60,980 bases of DNA from RGIG4140 sp045635565 (GTDB lineage Bacteria > Pseudomonadota > Alphaproteobacteria > CAAHEQ01 > UBA3637), in NCBI GenBank assembly GCA_045635565.1, contig JAZTVX010000077.1, positions 1 through 60,980 of the forward strand, read 5' to 3'. The notes beneath the pieces were generated by a model, which saw nothing but the letters and a program-made list of their open reading frames with translations, searched no databases and was not told the origin of the DNA. Of the stretch, positions 17,024 to 27,238 are shown piece by piece. The position numbers and the translations under genes were made by a program. Position 1 is the stretch's first letter; each line of letters starts with the position of its first letter.

Positions 17024-18730
17024 ATGTTGTACCGTTCTGTTTTATTGGCTGGTCTTTGTTTTGTTTCGCTTACGGGAGCATGGGCACAGGAAAATGCAAA
17101 CATCACATTAAAAGAAGGGCAAACACTCAATCTGGATTTGGGTAGCATACTTGTTTGCAAAGCCAATCAATGTGTTGCAACAAATCACAACATGAGTCGG
17201 GAATATTTGCATCATCAGGTTGCCTCCTTATTATCGGCGAATACAGGCAAAGGCATCCGTCTGTGTGAGGCCGATGCATCGACACATCAATGTGTACAAA
17301 ACGGCATTTCACTTCCTATCGAGTCCAATACGATTCACACGATGGCAAATATTACCAAAGCCCGTTTAGTTGATGCTCGTTCGGTTACAGACGTACCGGC
17401 ATATGATTTTATTATCGACTACAAAATGAAAACAGGCGATATATTCCCATCTTGTCAAACGGCTTTGTCCCGTGTCGGTATGCGTCATGCCGGATCAGTT
17501 GAAATCATGTCTCCGAAATTCAATTGTCGTTTAACACAAACAGGGACAACAACATTCAGTTTAGCTTATCATGTTGATTATATCGATTTTGACAGAGGAG
17601 TTATCGGAGCCATGTATTCCATAGCGGCTGACAACCAGTTAAAAGGAAACGGTTCAGGCTATGTTTTATTAGATTTTGATAACGGTGTCAAAATGGACAT
17701 CGGGGAAACATTCCCGTATCCGGAACAAATGGCCGCATTGGAAAGTGGAGAAGTAGCAACATTTGACACGCCGGGTGATATTGAAGCCGTTTGGATGCGT
17801 CCGACACCATTCCTCAATTTATTCACGCCGACATTCTCCCCAAACAACTGTCATACATTTGTCGGAGGTTGTTCAGCTCAAATGTTAAATAATCCGGCTT
17901 CTGCCATTCCACCGGCACAAGCGAAATTGAATAAATTAACCCCTCCGAATGTGGCATCTACAACAGGATTGATTATTCAGGAAATGACGAGTGAACAGGT
18001 TTCTCCTGTCGAAAAACAAAAAGTGATGACAAAACGGCTTATTCAGGAAAACGGCAGAACCGTTTATTCGGAACAATCAACCCGTCATTATGTTCGTCAA
18101 ACACCAGATTCACCATTGGTAGAAGAAACAGACAAAGCCGACATTCAAACAAGTGGCACAGATTCCCGACCAATAGAGGAAGTTGTTCAAAATGCCGAAA
18201 AAGAATATGCTGCCATGAAACAATTTCAAGCACACAAACAAACCGGCATTCAAAAAAAACAGAAAACAACGCCTAATAAAAAAATCATCATGCAACAACC
18301 TACATCAACACAACCTCGTCGTTTAGGAGAACCGATTAAACAAACCAATGTTGAAGTTGTTGTTCCTCAAGGTGTTGTTTTATCCGATGCCGAACGAGCC
18401 TATATCGAGCAAATGGCATTACCTCATATGCCACAAACACGAACACAGGACAAGGAAGAGCCGTCAAACACACAACAGCAAACACTTCCTTCAGAACATC
18501 AACCCAATACGCAACAAACAATCAATCAAGAAACGATTCAACCGATAGCACAGATCGAAGAATCCCAATTACCGATTGTTGCCGTTAACGGGAAAGAAGT
18601 AATTCCCGTCACGAATGAAAAAGTTGAAACAGCCCCCCAACAACCATCTGTTTTTGATAACATTGAAACACCTAAAGAAGAAAAATCTCTTTGGAAAAGT
18701 TTTACAGATGGCATTGGCAGTTGGTTTTAA
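17024..18730 (+). CDS. Exported protein of unknown function
   Basis: A 568-residue protein with a signal peptide (MLYRSVLLAGLCFVSLTGAWA, cut before QENAN). Residues 25-300 form a beta-rich domain with six or more cysteines, likely in disulfides. Residues 310-545 are a low-complexity Gln/Thr/Pro-rich region (for example NTQQQTLPSEHQPNTQQ), and the end (EKSLWKSFTDGIGSWF) is a short amphipathic tail. No family recognised. A promoter candidate sits at about 16958-16987 (TTGTAA, 17-bp spacer, TAAAAT), and GAAAGGATAAC precedes the ATG. The M16 peptidase gene begins 15 bp after its stop, so the three plus-strand genes probably form an operon. Confidence 0.72.
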   Translation: MLYRSVLLAGLCFVSLTGAWAQENANITLKEGQTLNLDLGSILVCKANQCVATNHNMSREYLHHQVASLLSANTGKGIRLCEADASTHQCVQNGISLPIESNTIHTMANITKARLVDARSVTDVPAYDFIIDYKMKTGDIFPSCQTALSRVGMRHAGSVEIMSPKFNCRLTQTGTTTFSLAYHVDYIDFDRGVIGAMYSIAADNQLKGNGSGYVLLDFDNGVKMDIGETFPYPEQMAALESGEVATFDTPGDIEAVWMRPTPFLNLFTPTFSPNNCHTFVGGCSAQMLNNPASAIPPAQAKLNKLTPPNVASTTGLIIQEMTSEQVSPVEKQKVMTKRLIQENGRTVYSEQSTRHYVRQTPDSPLVEETDKADIQTSGTDSRPIEEVVQNAEKEYAAMKQFQAHKQTGIQKKQKTTPNKKIIMQQPTSTQPRRLGEPIKQTNVEVVVPQGVVLSDAERAYIEQMALPHMPQTRTQDKEEPSNTQQQTLPSEHQPNTQQTINQETIQPIAQIEESQLPIVAVNGKEVIPVTNEKVETAPQQPSVFDNIETPKEEKSLWKSFTDGIGSWF

Positions 18731-18745
18731 CGAACAAGGAATAAT

Positions 18746-20053
18746 ATGATACAAACAAAAATATTACCGAACGGCGTTCGGATTGTATTTGAACAAGTCA
18801 GCAATCTTCAAAAAGTGTCTTTTTGCTGTCGTATGATGGCAGGATCGCAAAATGAAACTCGGGAACAAAATGGTATTGCTCACTATTTAGAACACTGTCT
18901 CTTTTTAGGAACAACATCCCGAACAGAAGAAGAAATTCAATTGATTGAACGACACGCCGGCACTATTTTCAACGCTGAAACAGGACAGGAATATATCCAA
19001 CTCATAACAGATGTTTTACCGGAAGATTTCGCTCTGGCATTTGATGTTTATGCAGATATGATTCAAAATCCGACATTCCCACAGGAAAAACTGGAACGGG
19101 AAAAAGGCATTGTTTTAACGGAAATATCCGAATTTTTAGATGATACGGATAACTGTGCCAATAATTTAATGTTTAATGCGGCCTACAAACGCAATCCGTT
19201 AGGTTTGCCGATTGAAGGAACCATTAAAACCGTTAAAAACATTACACGAGATCATTTGATTGATTTTTATCAAAAATGGTTCCGTCCGGAAAATTTAATT
19301 ATTTCCGTTGCCGGCAATACGGATTTTGACACGGTTGTGCGTTATTGTGAACAGGCATATGGTCAATTTCAAAACAACACACCTGTTCCGACAAAAACAG
19401 CATCTCCATATTTAGGGGGTGACCGTCGAGAAGAAGAAGACACGGAAACAAACACCGTTCGCATGGCTTTTCAAGGCGTCCCCATTCATCATTTCAGAGA
19501 TTATATGTGTGCGTCACTGTATGCCGGTATTGTTTCGTTAATGGCTTTTGATGAACTACGCATGAAACAAGGATTACTCTATGGTATTCAAGCCGAAAAC
19601 TGTGCCTTTGAAGACAGTGCTATTTTTCATATCAATTTTTCGGCCGACGTAACAAAACAAGAAACAATTATTCAAGAAACATGTCGTTTGCTGAAACAAA
19701 CACAGATGGAGATTCCGTCTTTTTACATTGAAGCTGCCAAAAAACAAATGAAATTAGACATGCCATCCAATGATGGATCATTAGACGAAAAAATATCTTC
19801 CAATTTATTTGATATGACGTATTTTAACCATGTAACATCACAAGAAGATGTTTTAGCCGAATTGGATTCGATTACATCGGCAGAAATTCAACAGATAGCC
19901 GGTCGCATCCTAAATTCCCGTTTGGCTTTTGCCATTCGGGGAAATATCCGCAAAACACCGACTTATGAGCAAATCAATAAATGGCTTAACGGCGATGAAC
20001 CCAAAACAAAAGCAAATGTGATTCCATTGCCTCAACCTTCTCCAATACGATAG
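18746..20053 (+). CDS. M16 family zinc metallopeptidase, first of a pair
   Basis: A 435-residue protein with the inverted zinc motif HYLEH (His46, Glu49, His50) of M16 peptidases and the expected acidic helix around ETGQEYIQLITDVLPEDFALA. Both halves of an M16 unit are present. The C-terminal Arg/Tyr region (DELRMKQGLLYGIQ) deviates from the canonical form seen in its neighbour. M16 peptidases cut peptides inside a closing chamber; paired bacterial copies may form heterodimers in which one subunit dominates catalysis. Ten bases separate it from the second M16 gene. Confidence 0.88.
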   Translation: MIQTKILPNGVRIVFEQVSNLQKVSFCCRMMAGSQNETREQNGIAHYLEHCLFLGTTSRTEEEIQLIERHAGTIFNAETGQEYIQLITDVLPEDFALAFDVYADMIQNPTFPQEKLEREKGIVLTEISEFLDDTDNCANNLMFNAAYKRNPLGLPIEGTIKTVKNITRDHLIDFYQKWFRPENLIISVAGNTDFDTVVRYCEQAYGQFQNNTPVPTKTASPYLGGDRREEEDTETNTVRMAFQGVPIHHFRDYMCASLYAGIVSLMAFDELRMKQGLLYGIQAENCAFEDSAIFHINFSADVTKQETIIQETCRLLKQTQMEIPSFYIEAAKKQMKLDMPSNDGSLDEKISSNLFDMTYFNHVTSQEDVLAELDSITSAEIQQIAGRILNSRLAFAIRGNIRKTPTYEQINKWLNGDEPKTKANVIPLPQPSPIR

Positions 20054-20062
20054 GAAATAAAA

Positions 20063-21319
20063 ATGATACAAACAACAACTTTATCAAACGGCATTCGTGT
20101 TATTACCGATTCTTCCGACACATCGGAAAGCATTTCTTTGGGCGTTTGGGTATCCGTCGGAGCCCGCTATGAAACGGCAGACATCAACGGGATATCACAT
20201 TGTTTGGAACACATGGCTTTCAAAGGAACAACAAACCGTTCATCTTTTGACATATCCAAAGAAATTGAAGATGTCGGTGGAATTATCAATGCCTACACAG
20301 GTAAGGATATGACGGCTTATTACGTTCGGGTTCTCAAAGAACACGGGCAGTTAGGATTAGACATCATCACCGACATTGTTCAACATTCCGTCATGGATAA
20401 AACCGAATTGGAAAAAGAAAAAGGCGTTATTATTCAAGAAATCAACATGCAAAATGATACCCCCGATGATTTGGTTTTTGATTATTACAGTGAAACGGCT
20501 TATCCCAATCAGCCGTTAGGTCGAGCCATTTTGGGAACGGCACAAACCGTACGGGATATCAGCAGTCAAAAATTATTGGACTACATGCATACACAATACA
20601 CGACAAAACGTATGATTGTCAGTGCTTCGGGTGCCGTTAATCATGAATCATTTGTAGCCGAATGCGAAAAACGGTTAACACACGTTGCAACACATGATAT
20701 GCCATCAGCCGAAACAGCCGTTTATCACGGTGGCGAAAAACGGGTTTTAAAACCACACGAACAAGTCAATCTTGTTTTCGGATTTGAAGGATTTTCATAC
20801 AATCATCCGGATTATTATGTCGGCAGTTTATTATCTTCCATTCTGGGAGGCGGCATGTCATCCCGTTTGTTTCAGGAAATTCGTGAAAAAAGAGGATTGG
20901 TCTATTCCATTTACGCCTTTAATTCAGCAGAAACAGACACCGGTTCATTTGGTGTTTATGCGGGAACAGGCGAGAAAGAAGTCGTTGAACTGATGCCTGT
21001 TTTATGTGATGAACTGGTCAAACTGCCGGATTCTTTAACGGAAGAAGAAATCAATCGTGCTAAAGCCCGTTTGCGTGCCGGTATTCTGATGCGTCAGGAA
21101 AACATGGCAACACATGCCGAAGCCAATGCTATTGACATGATTATTCACGGTCGGGTTGTTTCTAAACAAGAAGTTATCGACAAAATAAATGCCATTGAAA
21201 TGGCTGATTTACAACGGGTTGCCCATCAACTCACAGCCCAAAAGCCGACATTATCAGCATTAGGTCCGATAAAACACGTCATGGCGTATGATGACATTGT
21301 ACAACGACTCAAAAAATAA
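20063..21319 (+). CDS. M16 family zinc metallopeptidase, second of a pair
   Basis: A 418-residue protein with HCLEH (His46, Glu49, His50) as zinc site and the canonical C-terminal substrate-binding motif GGGMSSRLFQEIREKRGLVY. It is related to mitochondrial processing peptidase beta, as usual for alphaproteobacterial M16 proteins. No signal peptide is visible, so it is probably cytosolic. The first 12 residues (MIQTTTLSNGIRV) mirror those of the upstream copy, consistent with an old gene duplication. Last gene of the 17024-21319 unit. Confidence 0.92.
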   Translation: MIQTTTLSNGIRVITDSSDTSESISLGVWVSVGARYETADINGISHCLEHMAFKGTTNRSSFDISKEIEDVGGIINAYTGKDMTAYYVRVLKEHGQLGLDIITDIVQHSVMDKTELEKEKGVIIQEINMQNDTPDDLVFDYYSETAYPNQPLGRAILGTAQTVRDISSQKLLDYMHTQYTTKRMIVSASGAVNHESFVAECEKRLTHVATHDMPSAETAVYHGGEKRVLKPHEQVNLVFGFEGFSYNHPDYYVGSLLSSILGGGMSSRLFQEIREKRGLVYSIYAFNSAETDTGSFGVYAGTGEKEVVELMPVLCDELVKLPDSLTEEEINRAKARLRAGILMRQENMATHAEANAIDMIIHGRVVSKQEVIDKINAIEMADLQRVAHQLTAQKPTLSALGPIKHVMAYDDIVQRLKK

Positions 21320-21357
21320 AAATGATATTTTTGATTTCACATCGGTAGATATTATCT

Positions 21358-22845
21358 CTACTTTGTGACGTTGTTACGACGTTGTATAATGGTTTGGCGA
21401 TTACGTTGTTCAATACCAGCCAATGCTTCAACAACTGTTCGGGTACTAAATCCCTGACGAATATCAGGACGCTGTGGATAATAAGGTGAATAACCGTTAA
21501 GTGCCTGTTTTTGCTGAACGGGTTTATGTTCATTCAACATATGATACGGCAATGTTGCCGTTGTTTTTAGTGCAACATCAAATGCATCCTGACCGTTACA
21601 GACAATATCCGGTGCATGACCGATGCATTCAATATTTTCCCCTTGTGCATCCCAATAAGTTAATTTTGTTACACCAATACGCAACAAAAATCCACAAGGC
21701 AAATGAACATTCCCCTGTTGGAATTGTTGCATACCACACGTATTTTCACCAATGTAACAGACATTCGGATGATGATAAAAAGACGTGTAAACACTTTCAC
21801 CGGCAGAAGCAACCTCCCTATCCGTCAGAATGTTGATTTTACCCTGATACCCTTGTTGTGGATTAAATGCGTAATATGATTTTGTTTCATCAAATAAGGC
21901 TGTCCGTCCGCCTGAAAAGCACATACGTTTCAATTCGGGAACAGTCTTATCCAAATGACGGGTAAAAATACCGTGTGTATGGAGGGCGTAATTCGATAAA
22001 AACGTATCTCGAATTTCACAGCGTTTAAATGTGTTAATATCATTGCCATATGTCCGACGGGCAATATGGTCAATGGGCTTATCTTCTCCACCCTGATTCC
22101 CCCTAAAATCTAAAATCAATCTATCCCATTTTTGACCTTTCTGACCGTAAATCACATCAAAACATTTAATAAAACGTTTCCAGCGTTTATAATCCGGTCG
22201 AAAAGATAATGAGGCACACGACACAACCAAAATTTTTTCCTGATTGTGTTGCATCACACCGATTTCCCAAATCGGTCGAGCATCTGATGGTAATCGTATT
22301 TTATCCCGATTATGTCGATGAACAGCAAATAATTTCTTTTCCATACCACGGGCATCTGATACACAATATTCAGCACTTAATAATTGATAGCCGTCCGGCC
22401 GATAAGATGTTTTCATTAAATTTTGACCGACACCCTGTGGATGCCTGTTCGAATGATACCCACTCATTCTGTTTTGACCGGTTGCTATAATACAGTGATT
22501 ATCTAAAATATACTGTCCCGCTTGTTGTAAAACAAATTGAAAAAAAGAATCCGCACGCATATCATGCCGAATATGTTGCCATATATGCTCAACGGCTCGT
22601 TTAAATCCTTGCTGATTTTGAACACCGAACCCTTCCCAACCGACATGTTCCACCATCCAACGGGCATAGGCTGCTAAATTTTTTCGCTGTTCTGTCGGGG
22701 AAAGTATTTGTTCCCCTAAATCATTCGTCGGACGATTCAAACAAGCCATTTCGTGAAACGACACACCATTTTGAATCGGCGTTACCAAATCGGCAATCGA
22801 AACGGTTTTTAAAATTTCGTCAAATGTTAAAAAACGACACACCAT
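21358..22845 (-). CDS. S41-type (tail-specific protease-like) peptidase
   Basis: A 495-residue protein. The C-terminal half carries S41 hallmarks: LILDFRGNQGGEDKP and ILTDREVASAGESVYTSF, where the Ser in VASAGES is in the position of the nucleophile. The N-terminal 200 residues are a helical domain of unknown family, and a PDZ domain is not obvious. There is no clear signal peptide, which is unusual for tail-specific proteases that work in the periplasm. Transcribed convergently with the M16 pair. Family assignment is good; substrate unknown. Confidence 0.75.
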   Translation of the reverse strand: MVCRFLTFDEILKTVSIADLVTPIQNGVSFHEMACLNRPTNDLGEQILSPTEQRKNLAAYARWMVEHVGWEGFGVQNQQGFKRAVEHIWQHIRHDMRADSFFQFVLQQAGQYILDNHCIIATGQNRMSGYHSNRHPQGVGQNLMKTSYRPDGYQLLSAEYCVSDARGMEKKLFAVHRHNRDKIRLPSDARPIWEIGVMQHNQEKILVVSCASLSFRPDYKRWKRFIKCFDVIYGQKGQKWDRLILDFRGNQGGEDKPIDHIARRTYGNDINTFKRCEIRDTFLSNYALHTHGIFTRHLDKTVPELKRMCFSGGRTALFDETKSYYAFNPQQGYQGKINILTDREVASAGESVYTSFYHHPNVCYIGENTCGMQQFQQGNVHLPCGFLLRIGVTKLTYWDAQGENIECIGHAPDIVCNGQDAFDVALKTTATLPYHMLNEHKPVQQKQALNGYSPYYPQRPDIRQGFSTRTVVEALAGIEQRNRQTIIQRRNNVTK

Positions 22846-22927
22846 TATCCGAAGATTCCTTCCTTTATCTTATAAGATACTCGAAAATCACATAAATGTC
22901 AATTTGAAAAAAAATAATAAAAAAAAT

Positions 22928-22956
22928 AGACATTATCATAAAAATGTGATATACTG
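22928..22956 (+). promoter_or_regulatory. Promoter for the helical-repeat-like gene at 22979
   Basis: TAGACA at 22928-22933, a 17-bp spacer and TATACT at 22951-22956 lie about 22 bp before the start codon, which itself follows AAAGGAG. Confidence 0.6.
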
Positions 22957-22978
22957 TGTGCTCAACAAAGGAGATAAC

Positions 22979-23776
22979 ATGTTTTTTAAACGCTTGCTTA
23001 ATCTATTTAACAAAGAATCAAAAGCCGAAAAAGAAGCCCGTGAAGCACAAGAAGCAAAAGAAGAATACGATTCCATTGTGTTCACAATGGCTGTATCGAA
23101 TGAAGATTATTATCTTGCTTTAAAACTATTGGAAGAAACACCTGCTTTGGCTCACTATGGTATCGTTGAAGCCGCTCAACCACTTCACCAATTGGCAAAT
23201 GTATTAGCACAAGAAACGCTTAATCCTGAAGCAACACAGTTATATGTCAGTTTATGTGAAGCCGGCATGAAACCACACGCATCAGATATGCCAAAACTCA
23301 TGCAACAAAAACACAATTTACCGATTATATGTCGATTATATAAACAACAACCTCATTTGCAAAAAACCATTCAAAATTTAAATCCGTTATTAACGTTGGC
23401 AAAATCATTAGCAACATGGGATCGTTCTCAACAAGATGTTGATTTATTCGGACGATTTTCACAAATGGGATTAAAAGCCAATCAAAAAATTGTTAAATTA
23501 CTGTTCCGACAACCGGAAAATTTACCGATTATCCGTTATATATTCATGAATCAACCGGAATTATCTCCTGAAAGCAACGGAATAGATGGTCAAAATTATG
23601 TTCGTCATGCCAATCAGACACAAAATTATTCCGGTTTATTATTTTTATATACATTAGGAGCCGAATTATCTGCCCGTCAAATTAAAACGCTTGGTAAGGC
23701 ACGACTGGATACCAACACCCGTTTAAACCGTCGTTTCAACCTGCAACGGAAACAAAAACAAAACATCAATCAATAA
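22979..23776 (+). CDS. Alpha-helical protein of unknown function
   Basis: About 265 residues from ATG 22979, which follows AAAGGAGATAAC; the in-frame upstream extension lacks a ribosome binding site. The opening MFFKRLLNLFNKESKAEKEAREAQ is an amphipathic, then charged helix that may touch the membrane. The rest is a run of helix pairs with ankyrin- or TPR-like spacing (VSNEDYYLALKLLEETPALAHYG, YVSLCEAGMKPHASDMPKL), but no family is certain. Single-gene unit with its own promoter and terminator. Confidence 0.68.
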   Translation: MFFKRLLNLFNKESKAEKEAREAQEAKEEYDSIVFTMAVSNEDYYLALKLLEETPALAHYGIVEAAQPLHQLANVLAQETLNPEATQLYVSLCEAGMKPHASDMPKLMQQKHNLPIICRLYKQQPHLQKTIQNLNPLLTLAKSLATWDRSQQDVDLFGRFSQMGLKANQKIVKLLFRQPENLPIIRYIFMNQPELSPESNGIDGQNYVRHANQTQNYSGLLFLYTLGAELSARQIKTLGKARLDTNTRLNRRFNLQRKQKQNINQ

Positions 23777-23782
23777 GTTTTT

Positions 23783-23812
23783 ATCCCTCGCATATCCTAG
23801 CGAGGGATTTTT
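23783..23812 (+). terminator. Rho-independent terminator
   Basis: ATCCCTCG and CGAGGGAT form an 8-bp stem with a 10-base loop, followed by TTTTTG; closes the 22979-23776 gene. Confidence 0.9.
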
Positions 23813-23977
23813 GTATCATACTTATGATACAAAATGATATAAAATTCAGAACAAAAAATGTTACCAAACAGGGAACGGCTATGACATGAATCCCATAACG
23901 TGCATGAACCACACACCTGACAATCTGACAAGTGAATAAATTGCATCATTTGACTGTGAATATTTAATCCGTTTTAA

Positions 23978-25462
23978 TTATTTTTGTTGTGGCCTGCGTG
24001 GGGGTAACGGAGGATTCTTACCAAACAACTGTTGTTTAAAATCCGGATGAACACTTTCGGCAAATGATTGAAACTGTTCTAATTCAAAACCACTCAACTG
24101 CTTACCGGAGATAACATTATCTTGCAACGGATTTACCGTTTTTTTGCCTTTCCAGACCTCATAATGTAAATGAGGTCCCGTTGTTCGACCTGTTGATCCG
24201 ACATAACCAATCAATTCTTTTTGTTTGACATAAGAACCGACTTTTAAGCCCTTTTTGTACGCATTTAAATGAGCATAGGCCGTTTCATAGCCACCGGCAT
24301 GACGAATACGAATATATTTTCCATAAGCCCCTTTACGACCTAACTGAATAATTTTACCGTCACCACCGGCATAAACAGGCGTTCCCCGAGGGGCTGCCAA
24401 ATCCAATCCTTTATGAAAAATACGATACATTAAAATCGGATGTGTTCGCCAACCGTATGAAGATGACAATCTGAATTTTTCAATCGGGCGTTTTTCCAAA
24501 GTTCGTTGTTCACGCTGTCCGGTCGGATTATAAAAAGCGGCCGTTCCGGAACGATCTGTGTACCAATAGCGATGTACTTCCTTTTTACCCGATTTAAATC
24601 CAAAATACAAAACCTGTTTGTTTGTATCTAATTCTAAACCGGTTGGTGTCACCTGCTGTGAATAAATAATTTCAAAAGGGTCTTCCGGCTTGAAATCGCT
24701 GTAAAAATCAATTTCATTTCCCAACGCATTGATGATTTGACGAACAATGGCTTTTGGCACCCCGTATTTTTGAGCCGACCCACTAAATGTACGAACGATT
24801 TTTCCTTCAATCCGTTTGTTTTGTGTTTCAACCCGCCCTTCCTGCGAAAAAGGAATTAACAATCCGTCTTCATCTTTTAAAACAGCCACAAATTCATTTT
24901 CCCGAAAGGGCAGTGTCAACCCTAAAAACTCCCCTTTTAAACCGGTAAAGACCATCACAACCGTTCCACGCTGAATCGTCCGCAAATTAACCAACGTTTC
25001 CAACGTATTGGCAATGTTTTTATGCTGGATTTTATCAATATCGGCACGGCTTAACAATTTTAAAAATGTTTCACCTTTTTCCATGGTATATGTATTTAGA
25101 TAAGCTTTTCCCTGACGAACGGCATTTTCCAAATCAACTAATGACGGACCCGTTTCCGGTTCTTCTTCAACAACCGGTTCATCACCCAAATCCGAATGAA
25201 CAACTTCCTGTGCTTCGGGATTTAAAACCGGTTCAACAGCACAATTTGGTGCACAATTGATATCGTCCGGACTGACAACAACCTGTGAATCGGGTTTAAA
25301 CAAAACAAAAGCGCCCAATCCCAGCAAGAGCAACATAACACCTTTGACAACACGGTCAATCCATTTGCGATGCCCGACACCACCGATTTTTTTATACGTT
25401 TTATATCGGAAAATTTTAGATTGCTGTGTTGCTTTTTGTAATCGATTGAGTATTTTCTTCAT
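23978..25462 (-). CDS. M23 family peptidoglycan endopeptidase (LytM domain)
   Basis: A 494-residue protein with one N-terminal membrane anchor (about residues 39-58, GVMLLLLGLGAFVLFKP), a proline/glutamate-rich linker, a helical domain with LysM/OapA-like character (GETFLKLLSRADID), and a C-terminal LytM domain. The zinc ligands are visible in FHKGLDLAAPRGTPVYAGG and in GPHLHYEVW. Such enzymes cleave peptide cross-links in peptidoglycan or act as amidase activators in the periplasm; intact ligands favour a catalytic enzyme. The last residues are proline-rich (NPPLPPRRPQQ). Single gene, convergent with 22979. Confidence 0.92.
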   Translation of the reverse strand: MKKILNRLQKATQQSKIFRYKTYKKIGGVGHRKWIDRVVKGVMLLLLGLGAFVLFKPDSQVVVSPDDINCAPNCAVEPVLNPEAQEVVHSDLGDEPVVEEEPETGPSLVDLENAVRQGKAYLNTYTMEKGETFLKLLSRADIDKIQHKNIANTLETLVNLRTIQRGTVVMVFTGLKGEFLGLTLPFRENEFVAVLKDEDGLLIPFSQEGRVETQNKRIEGKIVRTFSGSAQKYGVPKAIVRQIINALGNEIDFYSDFKPEDPFEIIYSQQVTPTGLELDTNKQVLYFGFKSGKKEVHRYWYTDRSGTAAFYNPTGQREQRTLEKRPIEKFRLSSSYGWRTHPILMYRIFHKGLDLAAPRGTPVYAGGDGKIIQLGRKGAYGKYIRIRHAGGYETAYAHLNAYKKGLKVGSYVKQKELIGYVGSTGRTTGPHLHYEVWKGKKTVNPLQDNVISGKQLSGFELEQFQSFAESVHPDFKQQLFGKNPPLPPRRPQQK

Positions 25463-25628
25463 GATTTTACTGTACTCATTTTTATCAATAAGTCAAGTTA
25501 ATTTATCAACACATACACACATATTAACCATTCTAACATATTTTTGTAATAATTTGAAACAATCATTGATTTGTCAAATCCCGAAAAAATCGGTATGCTG
25601 ACGACAACTCATGCAAAGGAGAATAACA

Positions 25629-26579
25629 ATGATTGCAGAAATTAAAACATTAACGTCTTATAAACACTGTGAAAAAACATTACAAAACGCCATTCCGTGT
25701 GTTGGTGTTGGATTACACAGCGGTCAAAAGGTTCACATGACGTTAAAACCTGCCGGTATCGGTCATGGAATTGTTTTCAAAAGAACGGATATTACAGACA
25801 AAGACAATTTAATTCCGGTTAGTCATGATAGCGTTGTTGACACACGGATGTGTTCTTGTGTCGGTAATGCTGATGGCGTTTCAGTTGGCACAATTGAACA
25901 TTTAATGGGTGCATTGAGTGGTTTTGGCATTACGAATATCCTGATTGAATTAGACAGTGCCGAAGTACCGGTCATGGACGGTTCTGCGTCAGATTACGTC
26001 ACGTTAATTGAATGTGCCGGCATCATTAAACAAGATGCTCCGTTAAAAGCCGTTAAAATTTTAAAAGAAGTCAGTTTTGACGATAACAAAGGATCAAGCG
26101 TTTGTCTGTATCCGGCAGAAAAAAATCTTTCTATTGACTTTATGATTGATTTTTCAAAATCAAAAGTCATCGGTCGTCAAGAATATTCTATTACATTATC
26201 GGAAAGAACGTTTAAAGATGCCATTTCTTATGCCCGTACATTCGGCTTTTTGCAGGAGGTGGAAGCCTTACGTTCTATGGGGTTAGCAAAAGGCGGGTCA
26301 CTTGACAACGTGATTGTTGTTGATGGGGACAAAGTTGCCAATAAAGAAGGATTGCGGAGCGAAAATGAATTTGTTGTTCATAAGACATTGGATGCCGTTG
26401 GTGATTTGTATCAATTAGGTATGCCGATTATCGGTCATTTTGCCGGTGTTAAGTCCGGTCATGCTCATACCAATCAATTGTTACGCAAATTGATGGCTGA
26501 TAAGTCTGCTTATACCATTGTTAACATGGACGATTACGAAGAATCATTGTGTCATGTTTCCATGCGTCAATCAGCATAA
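25629..26579 (+). CDS. lpxC: UDP-3-O-acyl-N-acetylglucosamine deacetylase LpxC
   Basis: A 316-residue protein, normal length. It catalyses the committed step of lipid A synthesis, removing the N-acetyl group from UDP-3-O-acyl-GlcNAc in the cytosol. Motifs: VGVGLHSGQKV, GTIEHLMGALSGFGI (His zinc ligand), EVPVMDGSA, and GHFAGVKSGHAHTNQLLRKL with the second zinc and catalytic His region. The start at 25629 is preceded by AAAGGAG. Its presence shows an outer membrane with lipid A, in line with MlaEF, Slam and the RND operon. Flanked by its own terminator. Confidence 0.96.
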   Translation: MIAEIKTLTSYKHCEKTLQNAIPCVGVGLHSGQKVHMTLKPAGIGHGIVFKRTDITDKDNLIPVSHDSVVDTRMCSCVGNADGVSVGTIEHLMGALSGFGITNILIELDSAEVPVMDGSASDYVTLIECAGIIKQDAPLKAVKILKEVSFDDNKGSSVCLYPAEKNLSIDFMIDFSKSKVIGRQEYSITLSERTFKDAISYARTFGFLQEVEALRSMGLAKGGSLDNVIVVDGDKVANKEGLRSENEFVVHKTLDAVGDLYQLGMPIIGHFAGVKSGHAHTNQLLRKLMADKSAYTIVNMDDYEESLCHVSMRQSA

Positions 26580-26600
26580 TGGTTTTATTGTTAAACACAA

Positions 26601-26628
26601 AAGGCGTATCAACCGATACGCCTTTTTT
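26601..26628 (+). terminator. Rho-independent terminator after lpxC
   Basis: AAGGCGTATC and GATACGCCTT with a 4-base loop, then T run; positioned between convergent lpxC and the cold-shock gene, so it may serve both. Confidence 0.9.
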
Positions 26629-26641
26629 CATCTATCTATTC

Positions 26642-26848
26642 TTATAAAGACTTCTTTAAATTGGTGGCACAAATTTTACCGTTTTCTTCCTTTAAATCGT
26701 ACAAGACGGTTTCATCTTCATCTAAACTGCGTAATTTAGCTGCTTGCAATGCCGTAATGTGAACAAAAATATCTTTTTCCCCTTGGTTTGGTTTAATAAA
26801 ACCATACCCTTTTTTGTAATTAAACCATTTTACTTTACCGGTTTCCAT
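26642..26848 (-). CDS. Cold-shock domain protein
   Basis: A 68-residue single cold-shock (OB-fold) domain with both RNA-binding motifs: GKVKWFNYKKGYGFI (RNP1-like KGYGFI) and DIFVHITAL (RNP2-like). It binds single-stranded RNA or DNA and acts as an RNA chaperone. I take ATG 26848 (METGKVKWF) because TGGAG lies seven bases upstream; another ATG four codons earlier is possible. CspA-type genes often have long regulated leaders, but nothing specific is visible here. Confidence 0.93.
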   Translation of the reverse strand: METGKVKWFNYKKGYGFIKPNQGEKDIFVHITALQAAKLRSLDEDETVLYDLKEENGKICATNLKKSL

Positions 26849-27010
26849 ATTAAACTCCATATTTGTGACTAAAAATAACAAAACAACCTATTTGTGTTTT
26901 GTTTGTCTGTACGACAAGATAGAATATAAGAAGCCTCCCCATAAAAATCAAGGCATTCATTTCATTTATTTTATTGAAATTAAAAGTTTTTTTTAATATT
27001 ATTGTATGTA

Positions 27011-27238
27011 CTAATGTACACTTAAACCAATGAGTTCATTTTGATTAACAACGGCAAATGCCACTTCCCGACTGGCAGCATATCCCATTTTTTCTCCTTG
27101 ACCATTGTATATTGACCACACCAACGCATTGTTGTGCGTTTCTTGCTTGATATAAGCCTTATCCATATCAACAGAAAGAGTGTTTTGCAGAAAGTAAGTT
27201 CCCTCATCAAACTCAGGTAAAACAAATTGTTTACTCAT
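27011..27238 (-). CDS. DUF1150 family small protein
   Basis: A 75-residue protein resembling DUF1150, a family found next to Hsp20 genes in alphaproteobacteria. Recognisable parts are the central WSIYNGQGEKMGYAASREVAFAV and the Leu/Val-rich end. Function unknown. The start at 27238 has AGGAG seven bases upstream and overlaps the last codons of the hsp20 gene, so translation is coupled and the two products probably act together in the stress response (inference). Confidence 0.82.
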   Translation of the reverse strand: MSKQFVLPEFDEGTYFLQNTLSVDMDKAYIKQETHNNALVWSIYNGQGEKMGYAASREVAFAVVNQNELIGLSVH